64,000 nucleotides of DNA from Ceratorhiza oryzae-sativae (taxonomy: Eukaryota; Basidiomycota; Agaricomycetes; Cantharellales; Ceratobasidiaceae), in NCBI GenBank assembly GCA_030998015.1, contig JARWMV010000235.1:1674001-1738000 (forward strand), written 5' to 3'. Every line of letters starts with the position of its first letter. The stretch's first letter is position 1. The position numbers were made by a program, and so were the translations under genes. This document shows positions 33,042-44,519 of this stretch, one piece after another. Under the pieces are notes generated by a model that was not told where the DNA came from, made no database searches, and saw nothing but the letters and a program-made list of their open reading frames with translations.

Positions 33042-33682
33042 ATCCAAATCGTGTAATTGTACAGGTTGATGGTGATGGACTTGACAAAGTCACAAAAAGC
33101 GACCAGCGCCTCACCTCTGCCTGCACGGCCAGCCGCAACTGGTACAGCATTGATCCGACGGATACGTATGCAAAAAGCTCATGTAATCCGCTAGTACTTG
33201 GCCCTAGAGCACTAGTCGGACAACCCTTTCAGCCGAACAGATCCCTTCAGCGCTAGTGGGGTTGGCGCGCAATCCTCCACCTGCACTGCAAGAGGGGCCC
33301 GGCTGCACCTGACCTGGAACGGTGATTCCTGGTACCGCCTACGGGGCGCTGGACGAGAATTCTGCCCCGGTCCGCCTCCGCGCCCTGGACCTGAGCTGGA
33401 CGAACCGCCCTCACCCCAACGAGCCGGACCTGACCCTGGAATAATCCCGTGACGGGGTGGCTAGAAATTCTCGCCCTAGTTAGCCCTCCACTACCCCGTA
33501 GGCCTTGGATGAGCTGGACAGGTTCGTCCAGGTCGTACAGGCGGAGCGATACCTTGTCGCCTTGCGTCCCGTAAACTAGCTAGCTACGTATTTGTAATTC
33601 AAGTTTTTTCACCCAACAACTGCCACGATCAGCATGCCACTCCTACGCAAGTCTATACTCACCCCCCTGATTATTAGCTACG
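33042..33682. other. GC-rich intergenic stretch between kinase and transposase genes
   Basis: Probably holds the divergent promoters of the kinase (minus) and the Plavaka-type gene (plus). It is CpG-rich with CCTGGACC/GAGCTGGAC words repeated at 33300-33520. I see no reliable terminal repeat of the Plavaka element here. Confidence 0.35.
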
Positions 33683-35403
33683 ATGCCTCCTCGTCGGGTT
33701 GCCAAACGACCACCCGCACAGGAGCACGATGGAAACTCAGATGATGAAGTATGTACACGGTTTATTCTATGATGATACAGGCTTACAATAACTTTTCTTC
33801 CTCCAGGCCGAAGTCCCGCGTTCCTGGAAGCCCGGCGACTGTCCTCGCCATTTAGGGCAGCGAATTCGGCCATACCTGTACCAACGCTGCGCGTTTACTC
33901 GCGTGCTCCAAAGGCTACGCAATCGTGCACCCGTTGCCCAGTCATTTCCAGGCGCGCTGCCCCCTATCCGCTCGCTGCCCACTAATTCCCTGGCACCCGC
34001 CAATCGTGTAGCGAAGCCAGTTTCTCATCCCACGACTATTTCAGATAGGTAATCGCATCTCACTCATTGATTATGATTGACTTGTATGCTTACCACGCTC
34101 TTAGAAGTATCCCTGAGCAAGCCCTTCACAGTGATGTATACCATGACGCAACACTCCCGGACCTCCCAGACTACGTCTACAGCGCTGAACTACACGCAGC
34201 TCATATAGATAACAGGCCAGTCTACGATGGCGGTCCTACCTTGCCGGATTCCGCGTCAAGCACTTCCGACAACCCAGGGGACCCTGCGCTTCGTGAAGAC
34301 GATGTCGCCCCAGATGAATGGTCGTCGGATGATGAGTCTTGCAGTAAGTTGACTTGGTCTTTTCTGCTGGTCTAATACGCTAACTTTGCTCTACCCTCAG
34401 GCCAGTCAGACTCGGAAATGTCCACTGTTGAAGACGACTTGGCCTCAGACGATAATTTACCTGACCTGGGCGATTTGCCTAACCTCGGTCAATCAACACC
34501 AACCGTGGATCATAAGTAGAATACATTCCCAACGTCCTACTAATTGTCTAAACGTTCTAATTGAATTAGTACACGATCTCAACCTACACGTTCCACCAAC
34601 GCTACAAAACCAGGCTGGCGATGAAGATTGACCCGACGAAGGTGAAGCTGCAACACCACTCCCTGCCCACATCCAATTCTTGGAAACCCTGGAACTTGAC
34701 CTGCATAGTCGATTTGGACTTACCCAAGCTGGCATCAAATACATGCTCAAGTTGCTAGACTGGGGCCTAGGGGATACAGGCGTGATTGATCCTTGAACGC
34801 AGGATACCCAAACAGGCAAGTACACGCTGTTCTACTTTATCTTTTTGTTGTGTTTTCTGTTAAATCTTTGTACAGGTACCCCACCAGCGCTATCGAAGTG
34901 AATGCTGACAATTCTCAAGCAGGTGCGTATCCAGACATTTGGTGATAGGTACACCGTTTGCCCTGATCCTAATTATAATAAGATAATACTGCGATCGAAT
35001 CTACCTTGGAATAAGCAGTCCTATTGCCCAGTATGCGATAGCCGGCTAATGAAGCAGGGACGAGCCGGCGTTGGCGTTTGTGGGCGTTATGAGCCGAAAC
35101 TTGTATTCACTTACCATTCACTGATACACCAGTTATGAAACCTTCTATCTCAGCCTCATATTGTTAGTGCGATAGGAGAACACAAGAAACATATTAACTA
35201 AACTGATTGTAAGCCAGATGTCAAGGAGGATATCCAGCATGGCAAGATATGGTAAGAGCTGGTTGGGCCAGATGGCAACCTGTTCTTTACTGCTGAGGGG
35301 GATGAGATTGGGCTTGTCTTGGCACTAGACTGGTAAGATTCTTTTTTTATATACTATTGCTCATTGTATTTTACTGTATTTTTAGGTTCTCCTTGACAAC
35401 TAT
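33683..35403 (+). pseudogene. Plavaka/CACTA-like transposase gene, 5' half
   Basis: Exon 1 (33683-33748) encodes MPPRRVAKRPPAQEHDGNSD, exon 2 is 33807-34048, exon 3 is 34105-34343, exon 4 starts at 34401; introns have good GT-AG ends. Exon 4 and later junctions are less certain. A TGA at about 34628 sits between AGDED and PDEGEAATP where Arg fits. Later segments show HIQFLETLELDLHSRFGL, a CX2C-like YCPVCDSRLMKQ region, KLVFTYHSLIHQL and GNLFFTAEGDEIGLVLALDW, the pre-catalytic pattern I know from basidiomycete Plavaka transposases. The reading is cut at 35403 by a Copia element and resumes at 41759. CpG is common to about 34.9 kb and scarce beyond. Confidence 0.75.
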
Positions 35404-35408
35404 GGTTG

Positions 35409-35678
35409 TGTTGAACATAGCCTAGCATAGCACAGTGAAATAAAAACATAAAATATACAAGTGTATTCAACGAGTGAGTAGATACAACATGAGAAACCAA
35501 AACTATATACAACTTGATCAGTCAGCATATACATAGCCAAGATATTGCATGAGAAATAAGCAAGACAAGCAAGATAACAAGCAAGACATGCAAGCATACA
35601 ATCAAAGAGATAAAGAGAAGTATTCATGTTACCATAATGTAACGTGCACAAGTGCCAATGCACTTATAATCTCCAACA
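35409..35678 (-). repeat. Copia 3' LTR
   Basis: The 270-bp copy matches the 5' LTR at 41484-41753 with scattered substitutions, many of them CG in this copy against TG or CA in the other (for example AACGAG here, AATGTG there), so the two LTRs have decayed separately since insertion. Confidence 0.93.
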
Positions 35679-35685
35679 CTCCCCC

Positions 35686-37506
35686 TCAAGTGCAATGTCC
35701 CATGACTTTGCCAGCAAGATAGTCAAAGCAAGGTTGAGGTAGGGCCTTGGTGAGTAGATCTGCAAGGTTCTCATCACCAGGAATATGAGCTAGTTTCACT
35801 GTTTTGCATGTGATGTGTTCACACAGGAAATGGTGTTGCATGTTGATGTGCTTTGAGTGTGCATGAAGCTGAGAGTTGTGGGCCAAAGCAATTGCAGTGG
35901 TGTTGTCTGTGTAGATAGATAGAGTTGACTCAAGTGGGAACCCCAGTTCCTCAAAGAACATTTTGATCAATAGTCCATGACAAACAGCCAGAGACAGCAC
36001 CATGTACTTGCCTTCCATAGATGAAAGAGTGACAGTTGGTTGTTTTTTAGAGATCCAGCAGATAGCCACACCAGCAAGAGTAAAAACAACACCAGAGATC
36101 CACTTCCAATCAAGAATGTTCTGGGCCCAGTCAGTGTCTGAGTAACCAACAGGTTGAGATGAAGTCTCAAGTCTGTTGTAAGTCAGACTGTAGTCAAGCA
36201 CTCCTTGAAGGTAGCAGAGTAATGACTTGAGACTAGCAATATGTTTTGGACTGGGGTTCAAGCTGAATTGAGATAAATGCTGATTTGCATAAGCTGCATT
36301 AGGCTGAGTAGCAAGTGTAGCATAGAGAATGCCCCCAATATGGCAAGCATAAGGAAAGTCAATAGGAGGGCTGGTATAGCATTCAAGCTGAGTTCCAGCA
36401 GGTAGTGGGATAGTATTTGGGTTAACATCAGTTAGCCCAGCACAGTTGATCAGGTTTTTGACATAAGCATCTTGAGGAATTGTAATTGTGTGCTTTGCAC
36501 AATTGCAAGTAACCTGATAACCTAGAGAATGTCCCAACTCTCCCATATCTTGCATTTTGAAGAGAGCCATAAGCTCCTTCTTGACCTCAGATGCATATCC
36601 TTTGGTTGCAAAGAGTGCAATGTCATCAACATAGACAGCTAGTATACAGAGATTGCCATTGTCAGTTCACTGGATAAAGCACAAGGGTTCAGAATTGACA
36701 GGCTCAAAGCCAATAGTCTTAATCACTTTGCTGAACATTAGCATCCAGATGCAAGGTGCTTGTTTCAGTCCATAGAGAGATCTGTGTATGCATAGGACAT
36801 AGTTAGTGCCATCTTCATAGCCAGATATCTGAATCATATAGATCTCTTCTTCAACTTGAACATTTAGGAATGCCAAGATAATGTTGAGCTGATGTATATC
36901 CCAGTCATGGATGGCTGCCAGCACAATGAGTATGTGCCAAGAGTCAGTGTGTAAGACATGAGCAATGACTTTGTTAAAGTTGACCCCAAAGCGTTGGCTG
37001 TACCCCTTGACTACTAGACATGCTTGGTAGAATGTGATCTTGAAGTCTGCATTCTGTTTGATCATATTCACCCAGCCAGGTTTAAGAGGTTTGAAGCCAT
37101 CAGGTAAATCAACTAATTCAAAAGTCCCCATTTGTTCAAATGCTGCCATTTCCTCATCTTGTGCAATAGACCACTTATCCATGTCCCAGCAGGTCAGTGT
37201 CTGTGTGTAGGATGGATGATCATTGTCCTCTCATCATGAAATTGCTGCATATACATATTTGCACCATTTATGTTCAAGCAAAACTTCCTTTTCATCCTCT
37301 GCATGTGCCACTCCCACAGGTTTCCCATATTTTGGATATGAGGTGTTGTTGTTGTTGGTGGGTTTACCAACACTATCTAGATCTGCATAATTAGGCCAAG
37401 TTGCAGACAAGCTGCAAACTGGTTGTGATGAGCCAAGACCTCTACCTAAGAAATGGGTAGGAGATCCAGTCAGAGTTGGGATCCTGGTAGGTGGATTAGA
37501 CAATGC
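35686..37506 (-). pseudogene. Copia pol: reverse transcriptase and RNase H
   Basis: One frame from 37506 down to the stop at 35686. Reverse transcriptase motifs are WSIAQDEEMAAFEQMGTFEL, SLYGLKQAPCIWM and the catalytic LAVYVDDIALFA (about 36620). RNase H motifs are GYSDTDWAQ, STEGKYM-like SSMEGKYMVLS, IYTDNTTAIALAH and SKHINMQHHFL. Stops are all TGA: two adjacent ones near 37235-37240 and one at 36667. Upstream the frame meets LTR C at 37603. Confidence 0.92.
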
Positions 37507-37602
37507 CTTGGGAATCTTGAGAGGCCCCAGAGGTGGGCTTCTTCTCCTTGGCCTTGAGTGCTGACAGAGGTGGTGGGGTGACTTTCAGAGGTGGTGTAAA
37601 GG

Positions 37603-38910
37603 TGTTATGGATCACTAACATTTTTCTATTAATTTAGTCTGCTCTGCCAACCTAAAGTGATGCCTCTGTAATTTTCTTGAAATTAAATGAATTTGTATGT
37701 GTCTGAAATTGTACTATTTGTATTCCATTAAATAGTACAAAATCTCCTCTTTCCAAAGCATATTTTATCGTGATTTTATCTTAAGAACTCAGAGAGATAT
37801 AGAGGTTGCGATATTTCCTCTTATCAGGAGATATTGATTACAACATTGCACCACTCATATCTTGGCAACCGCTTACGCTATCAGAGCGATCTTATGCTCT
37901 ATCGATAGCTAATCTTTGGCAGTATCTGCTGCCCGAAGATCGTCACGATCCACCAGATCCTTGCGCCAGAATGGCCTGATGATCATTAGAATCTTACTGG
38001 ACCATCAATCAAGATCTAATGACTCCAGTGAGTCAGGAGAGCCTTCCAAATTGATCCAGAGGCTTCTCTGACTCACTTTATGACTCACTGAGATGTAGCC
38101 TCTGTTCATGACATGTATATACTATGATAATATGATCTACAAGCCAATAGCAGGTCTCAGATGCATCAATGCCTTTGATCCACACCCTGTCTTTACTCTC
38201 TTATCCTATACTGGGCTAGGGTGTACCCCAAGTATAGCAGTACCCTCTTTTGATGATTGCACTGGCATGCATGTATCTATTTGGCTCTGGAATGCCCTCC
38301 TCAGGGTATAAAAGGTCCTCCTCTGAGGCCCTTCCAGACCACCTTCCCTACTCTACTCAACCCAGACCAGTTCTTGGTTTCTTTTCTCTTTCAATTTTTC
38401 TATTGTCTGTGTGTGATTTCTTATATAACTAGTACTGAGGAATAAAGTACCATATTAGTTATATACTGTCTGATTCATTGTATCTTATATACAGAGATAT
38501 ATAAGGATACAATATTGCCTGATTGAGTGTGACATTAAGTACCAGCTATTAGAGGAAATCTAAGTACCTGTAGCTGAGGAAGTACATGCATTAGGCAGCC
38601 CACCATCTATCCTATAAGCTATTGCTTAAGTCTAGTATTAAGATTAGTATCAGTTAGTCCAAGCAACTAGGGCTGAACTACTTTAAGATATCTAAGGGAA
38701 GCTGACCATAGTAGTCTTGCTCTTTATACCTATAAATTAGTCAGTTTACAGTGTGAAAGATTAAGACTAGCTTGAGTGTTACTTGATTGCATTGCAACTA
38801 CTTTGAGCCTTCTTACTCTAGTCTAAGAAGTATTGAGTACAATTAGTGTATACTAACATATCTACATTTTCTTAAGCTTTAGATATTCAAGTGTACCCTG
38901 ACCTTTAACA
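37603..38910 (+). repeat. Solo LTR copy C of the 1.3-kb family, duplication AAAGG
   Basis: Starts TGTTATGGATCACTAACA and ends CCCTGACCTTTAACA. AAAGG flanks it perfectly (37598-37602 and 38911-38915), so this is a true solo LTR that defines the family boundaries. TATAAAA is at 38307-38313 and AATAAA at 38441-38446. It splits the Copia polyprotein frame between reverse transcriptase and integrase, and is therefore younger than that Copia insertion. Confidence 0.95.
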
Positions 38911-39013
38911 AAAGGTAACAGGGGCAGGAGCCAGTTTCAACTGCTGTGATGGTGCCCTGACCTGTAACAAAAGGTACCAGGGGCAGGAGCCAGTTTCAAC
39001 TGCTGTGATGGTG
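38896..39013 (+). repeat. 59-bp tandem duplication across the LTR C edge
   Basis: Two 59-bp units (38896-38954 and 38955-39013) differ at only a few bases. Each begins CCCTGACCTKTAACAAAAGG, so the second unit repeats the last 15 bases of the LTR, the target duplication and 39 bp of Copia coding sequence. It must have arisen after LTR C inserted. Confidence 0.9.
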
Positions 39014-40061
39014 CTGAACTTGTTTGAGAAGCACCTGACTCCCCCTCAGCAGGTGAAACAGCAGGAGTTAGCTTGTAGAGCTCAAGTTTGGTCCAGTCAG
39101 CTCCCCCTGGCTTAGGATGTGGTGGAAAAAATATGTTGCACAATTTGAGGATTTGACATGTTTCCTGCTTGTAGTAACACCATGAAGTGGAGTTATCAGC
39201 AAAATTAGTGAAGTGCATCTTCCTGGACTTGACATCCAGCTTCCCATTCAAGCTGCTTTGGTGCAACACCCAGCACTTGGCACCAAACTCCTGGAGATTG
39301 CCAACATGTGGTTTGCAACCATAAAAGCACTTGTAGGGGGTCATGTCTCCCAGCATTCAAGTAGGAGAGCAGTTGGCAATATAGACCATGTAAGAGATGG
39401 CCTCCTGCCAGAGAAAATGAGGCAGCTGTTGGGCAAAAAGCTGTGCCCTAGCTCCTTTAACCAAAGTGCAGTTCTTGTGCTCAGCAACTCCATTCTGTGC
39501 TGAAGAGTGTGGCACAGTCTCCTCCAAGATAGTGCCTTGAGCAGCAGTGTGAGCATTCAGAGTCTTGTTGACAAACTCCTTTCTATTGTCAGAACAGACA
39601 TGTTTCAGCTTCCTGCCAGGTTGTGTGGACACAAGAGCCTTGTACACCTTGTAGTGTTTGAGAACATCCTTGGTAGACTTCATGAAGTATGCAACAGTAA
39701 AGCAGGAATACATGTTGGTAAAGGTGACAAAATAGGTGTTGCCTTGGAGCAAGGTGATGTGAGCAGGTCCCCAGAAATCCATGGCAGTGAGCTCACTAAC
39801 AGAATGGTACTTGGCTTTTGATTCCTAAGGGTAGGAAGTAATGTGATGTTTGGCCTGAACACAGGCCTTGCAGAAATAGTTGCATGGGGAGTCACAATCC
39901 ACCTTCATCCCATTTACCATATTTTTTTCAACCAGATGTTCCAGAGCACCTTGGTTAATGTGGCCCATTATGCAATGCCAATCCTCCCAGCTCTTTGTTC
40001 CATCCATGTCTCCTTGGGCAACAGCTACTTGGCTTGCAGGGGTAATGACTGAAATGTCCAT
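38937..40061 (-). pseudogene. Copia integrase with GAG-pre-integrase domain
   Basis: The zinc-binding region shows DWHCIMGHINQGALEHL and CKACVQAKHH. The core follows with LTAMDFWGPAHI (first Asp), VCSDNRKEFVNKTL (second Asp) and PHSSAQNGVAEHKN (Glu). The C-terminal part reads GDMTPYKCFYGCKPHV. Stops are TAG near 39825 and TGA at 39357. Removing LTR C and its duplication (1313 bp) puts this frame in register with the reverse transcriptase. Confidence 0.9.
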
Positions 40062-41387
40062 AAGATATAGACTACCCTTTGCTGAGTTTCTGATCTTTGG
40101 TCCAACACCCAGAGTGCAACTGTCTGGTGCGGGTGCAGTACAGTGTCCTCCCTTGAAGAGGCATGCTCCTCCAGCCGGATCAATAACTTTGCATGACAGT
40201 AAGTTGCTGGCAAATGAGGCAATGTGAGCAATGTTTCAGAGCAATAACTCATTCATCTGGTTTCCATTTCATATCATAGTGCAAACAGTACCTTGGCCTA
40301 CAATAGGCACATTGTTGCCAATTCCTTTGACAACTTCTGAGACAGGTTTGTAGGAGTTGAAATGGGTGTGATGACTGACTATATGCAAGCCTGCTCCAGA
40401 GTTGGCAATCCATTCATACAAGGAAAAGGAGGTAGGAGCTTTTGCCACAAAGGCAACAGCTCCTCCTTGATCTGATTGGTTTAGATTGCCTGGGTCTCCA
40501 GTACTGGCTACATGCACTGATTCTTTCTTTTTCTCCTGGTCTGCCTGTTTCTTTCAGCACTCCCTCTCCCAGTGACTGTTTTTGTGGCAGTAATAAAACT
40601 TGCCCTTTTGTTTTCCTCCTCCTGTATTCTTTCCACCTGATCCTCCAGACCCAAATGTAGCTGCAGCTGCAGTGTTCATCTTTGCAAGTAGCCCTGCTTC
40701 AACACTCCTCTGTTCCTTTTGTTGACCTTCAGCCATAACTGAGCTGGTGACTTGTTTCACCATATCCAGCCATTTTGTTTTATCCTTAAAGGTGAGGAGC
40801 AGCTGCAGTGTCTGAATGAAAACATCCCATGAAAGGGGAAGTGAGGCAATCAGGGCAATAGCCCAATCAAAGTTGGTGGCTAGGTTGGAATCAATGGCAT
40901 GCAATTGATTGTACCAAGAACACATGATGCAAACATGGTTGTCTATGCAGGTGTTGTTGGTCATGCAATGGGAGAAGAAATTTCAACAAAGTTTGATGAT
41001 GGCAACAATGTTCGCCACCTTGTAAAGCTGCTTGAGTTGAGTTCAGACCTCAGCAGATGTTTTGTGGGCAAGGATATTGGTTATGACAGTGTCATCAATG
41101 CAGCAACAGAGTATACTGTGTGCCTTGCAGTCAGCTTTCAGCTGGTCTTTGAGTTTGCTGGCACCTGGTGAAGGCTTTGATGTTGTTCCATCCACATACT
41201 CCAATAACTCCAGTTCTCCAAGTAAGTCCTCCATCCAAACATGCCATATGCACCAGTTCTCCAATCCCCTGAGTGGTGGAATGTGGACTGACCCAGAGCT
41301 AGCCAGCAATACAGTTGTAGCAGTTGAGGGTGATGAGTTGGGGTTTGGGGCTGTCAAGCCACCTGTGGAACTGCCTTGACCAGACAT
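40062..41387 (-). pseudogene. Copia gag and protease
   Basis: Starts MSGQGSSTGGLTAPNPN at 41387. The gag part has a Copia-type WCIWHVWMEDLLGELELLEY segment and CCHC knuckle CHKNSHWEREC at about 40555-40585 (first spacing altered). The protease motif reads YEWIANSGAGLHIVSHH at about 40400; the catalytic Asp of the usual DSGA is Asn. TGA codons at about 40980, 40554 and 40269 interrupt the frame, which otherwise runs on into the integrase. Confidence 0.9.
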
Positions 41388-41483
41388 TTTTGGACAATTA
41401 AGTTATATGAGCTTATGTGCAATGAACAGGTAATAGTAGTAAAGCTATTTGTGTAGGTTTAGAGCAAGGCAGGGCTCATAACC

Positions 41484-41753
41484 TGTTGAATGTAGCATAG
41501 TGTAGCACAGTGAAATAAAAGTGTAAAATATACAAGTGTATTCAATGTGTGAGTAGATACAACATGAGAAACTGAGACTATATACAACTTGATCAGTCAG
41601 CATATACATAGCCAAGATATTGCATGAGAAATAAGCAAGACAAGCAAGATAACAAGCAAGACATGCAAGCATACAATCAAAGAGATAAAGAGAAGTATAC
41701 ATGTTACCATAATGTAATGCACATAAGTGCTGATGCACTTGTAATCTCCAACA
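41484..41753 (-). repeat. Copia 5' LTR
   Basis: The 270-bp partner of the 3' LTR at 35409-35678. It borders the half-tRNA-type primer-binding site on its inner side and the GGTTG duplication on its outer side. Confidence 0.93.
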
Positions 41754-41758
41754 GGTTG

Positions 41759-44514
41759 AGTTGCAGTCCCACTCAAGTGGTGTAATATCAATGGCAATTG
41801 AAAACTTGCCACCTGAGTTACAGTGCATTGCACTTGTCAGTCTCTTGAGTTTATTGCACTGAAATTGTAGCAGATGGGACCTGGAAAATGTACTTGTGAT
41901 TGGGACACTGTCTGGTCCCACTGAGACAAAAACCTACCCCCTTGCAAACTTCCTTGAACCTATAATGGCTGAGTTAATGGAGCTTTGGAGAGTGCCTGGA
42001 ACCATCATATGTGAAGGTATTTAGCAATACTATGCTGTTTTTCCATGCTCACAAGTTTATTTCTTAGCCCTGGTGAGTGCACCCATCATGTCAAGGCTGC
42101 ACTAGTTATATGCATATGTGACACACCAGCTGCTCAAAAGCTATCAGGTACTCAAGGGATATCAGGTACTTATTTCTGCACTTGTTGCTGGTGCCATAAG
42201 GATGAGATTGACAAAATCATTAGTGTGTATATTGTCTTGGCCTCTTGCTCATCTAAAAGCTTTATGATTAGGTTGTGATGCTTGTACAGTCAATGAACAC
42301 TGCTTGGCTGCAGCTTTGTATTGATTGCTGGAGACCAAAACTGAGTGCACCAATTTCATTAAGGTTTTGTCATCCTCAAATGCACCTTCTGGGTTCCAGC
42401 ACACTGCCCATCTGGAGTTGCCCTACTGGGATGGTGCACATGGTTGTAGTTGACCCAATGCATTGCATCTTTCTTGCTAAGTCCCCCTTAATTGTTGTAG
42501 TCAAGGTTCAATAATTTGTGTTGTTTTAGGTATCACAAAGTGGCAACTACAGAAGATTTGGACTGGTTTTCACCATGTGCAAGAGAAACAAGCTTGAGCT
42601 TGCCATGTTAAACAGCATTATTAGTTTGGTTAGTACTGATTCTGCATTAGTGACTAATGTTATGCATACTAATGCATGATTGCCATAGACAAAGTTGCCT
42701 GATTTTCTTGGTAGACCTCCACTGCACACCAGTACAAAGAAGGGTGAGACATTGACTGCTGATCAGTTGTGCACACTTATCATGGTTATTTTCCCAGTTG
42801 CTGTGAGTGTTACTTGATTAGGTACAAATGATTCACTGACATTCTATGATCACAAAGATACCTATCATATGGGGTACAATCAACAAAGGCCAGGCCAACA
42901 AGTGCACACTCAAAATCCACCAGGCCCAGCAACCCAAGCAAGCTGCAGGGGAAGTCAAAACACAACCCTGCAGCACAGCCTGTGTTTCCAGACAACAGAA
43001 CAACTGCCAACAACAAAAGCCAGCAAATGATGATATGACTGACAACAAAAATCAAGAACCTCTGCTTCATCTCTGCTTCCAACCCAACAATGATGCAACA
43101 ATAATTGACCTTTCACTTGCAATTCAGAACTTGGCTTGTTGTGAAATCTCAGTTGCTCAGTGAGAAAGTGGCCACTTCCATCTTACTGGGTATCTCAAGG
43201 TGTTTGCAAAGCTATTTTATTCCTATATATGTGTGCTTTCAATCACTAGGGCAAGTTAGACTTGAGGGCATGAGAATATGGCCCCAAACCACCATATTTC
43301 AACCCAACTGAACAAACAGGTTGACAACTAAGGCCCACTACCTAACCAATGGATGTATGGCAGTGAACATATCAATTGAATGCTAAAAAGCATTTTCACA
43401 AATGGCCACAAGGGTGGTACGATTGAACATACTTACTCTAATATTTTTTTCTGTCACCAGTTGCTTGCTCACAAGGTACCCACTACAATAATACAATACA
43501 TTTATTGCTTATTACTAATGTTTTAATAGCTACACAATATTGCAAGAAATGATTCTGATGAACTACAACCCTTGGTGAAATTTGCAAGAGACCAAAAAAG
43601 TGAATACTGTGGGACTGTAGCATCTACAAAACATAGTTCAGGTGTGTTCAGCTTGATTTTACATATTCGGAGCTAATTTTCCTGTGAATAGTGCCTGTTG
43701 CAAGCAAGAGAAGCTCAGAAAGGAGTTTGCCACCACTTGGACATGAGCAAGTTACCTGGTATCTACAACAGCATTTCCCAGAGCTCATGCTGTGATTACT
43801 GGTCCATACTATTGGTGGTGGGGAACTAGTTGGACAAGTGAAGACTATGCACTCATACATGAACTTGCATGGCCAGGTATTCCATCCTAACTCAGCAAAT
43901 GGGATTGTTCCTGCATGTGTTACTTGGGAAGGTACTACAGTAACTGAGTGTGTTGGAGAAATATTGGAGATTTTCTCACATGAGCACACCTGAGATGAAG
44001 TGTTAACAATTTTTTTTTTGCTTGAATCTGATGGTATATTGATATGTCCAACATCCCTGATGAACATGCAGTGTGTATATGGCAATATGATGTGTATGTC
44101 CATACTACACCACTTAACTCATAGCTCACCTGACATCCCCTAGTTCACCAATGCAAATCAGGTTACATAACTACAACCAAGTGACACAGCAGCAGGACAT
44201 AATCATGCTTGATGATATTGTTGGTCACTGTGCATGCATGACTGTCAAGGTTGGCAGGAACAACACTTGGGGCACTATCTGAATCTCATTTGTATGTATT
44301 TGAATGTTGCTGAAATGAACTTTTAAGACTAATGTAATCAATTATTAGTAGAATTAATGTATCAAAGCCCATATTATACATTGTATTTCCACTCTCAGCA
44401 CACCAAGGATGTTTGTGCACTGATTTTACCACCCTTCAGGGTCAACCCCAACCATCACTTGCTTCACATTGTCCATTTGGTTAACAGAGACTGAGTCCTT
44501 TATCATGCACCAAG
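41759..44514 (+). pseudogene. Plavaka/CACTA-like transposase gene, 3' half
   Basis: Continues from 35403 across the Copia insertion (one duplication copy retained). Family signposts come in order: SMAIENLPPELQC, VLVIGTLSGPTE with PLANFLEPIMAELMELW (41880-42010), CICDTPAAQKLSG and a Cys/His cluster FCTCCWCHKDE (42105-42200), HMVVVDPMHCIFLA (about 42440), a later LKSIFTNGHKGGTIEHTY (43385-43440) and a C-terminal tail near 43650-44500. Introns and many stops and frame breaks separate them. The catalytic residues cannot be assigned safely. LTR D follows at 44520. Confidence 0.72.
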
Positions 44515-44519
44515 GTATG

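Larger units (their letters stand above)
35409..41753 (-). mobile_element. Complete Ty1/Copia retrotransposon with 270-bp LTRs
   Basis: The 3' LTR (35409-35678) and 5' LTR (41484-41753) are both 270 bp, start TGTTGGAG and end TTCAACA or TTGAATGTAGC-side equivalents. GGTTG flanks both ends (35404-35408 and 41754-41758), a perfect target duplication. The primer-binding site next to the 5' LTR reads GGTTATGAGCCC, which fits an initiator-Met half-tRNA primer as used by several Copia elements. The polypurine tract TTGAGGGGGAG precedes the 3' LTR. Without the nested LTR C and its duplication the element is about 5.0 kb. It lies inside the Plavaka-type transposase gene. Confidence 0.95.

Noticed and set aside
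37108..38445. Short repeated plus-strand frames inside LTRs C and D (38108-38311, 45026-45229)
   Set aside because: They are the same LTR sequence in two copies, lie over the promoter region and have no coding character.
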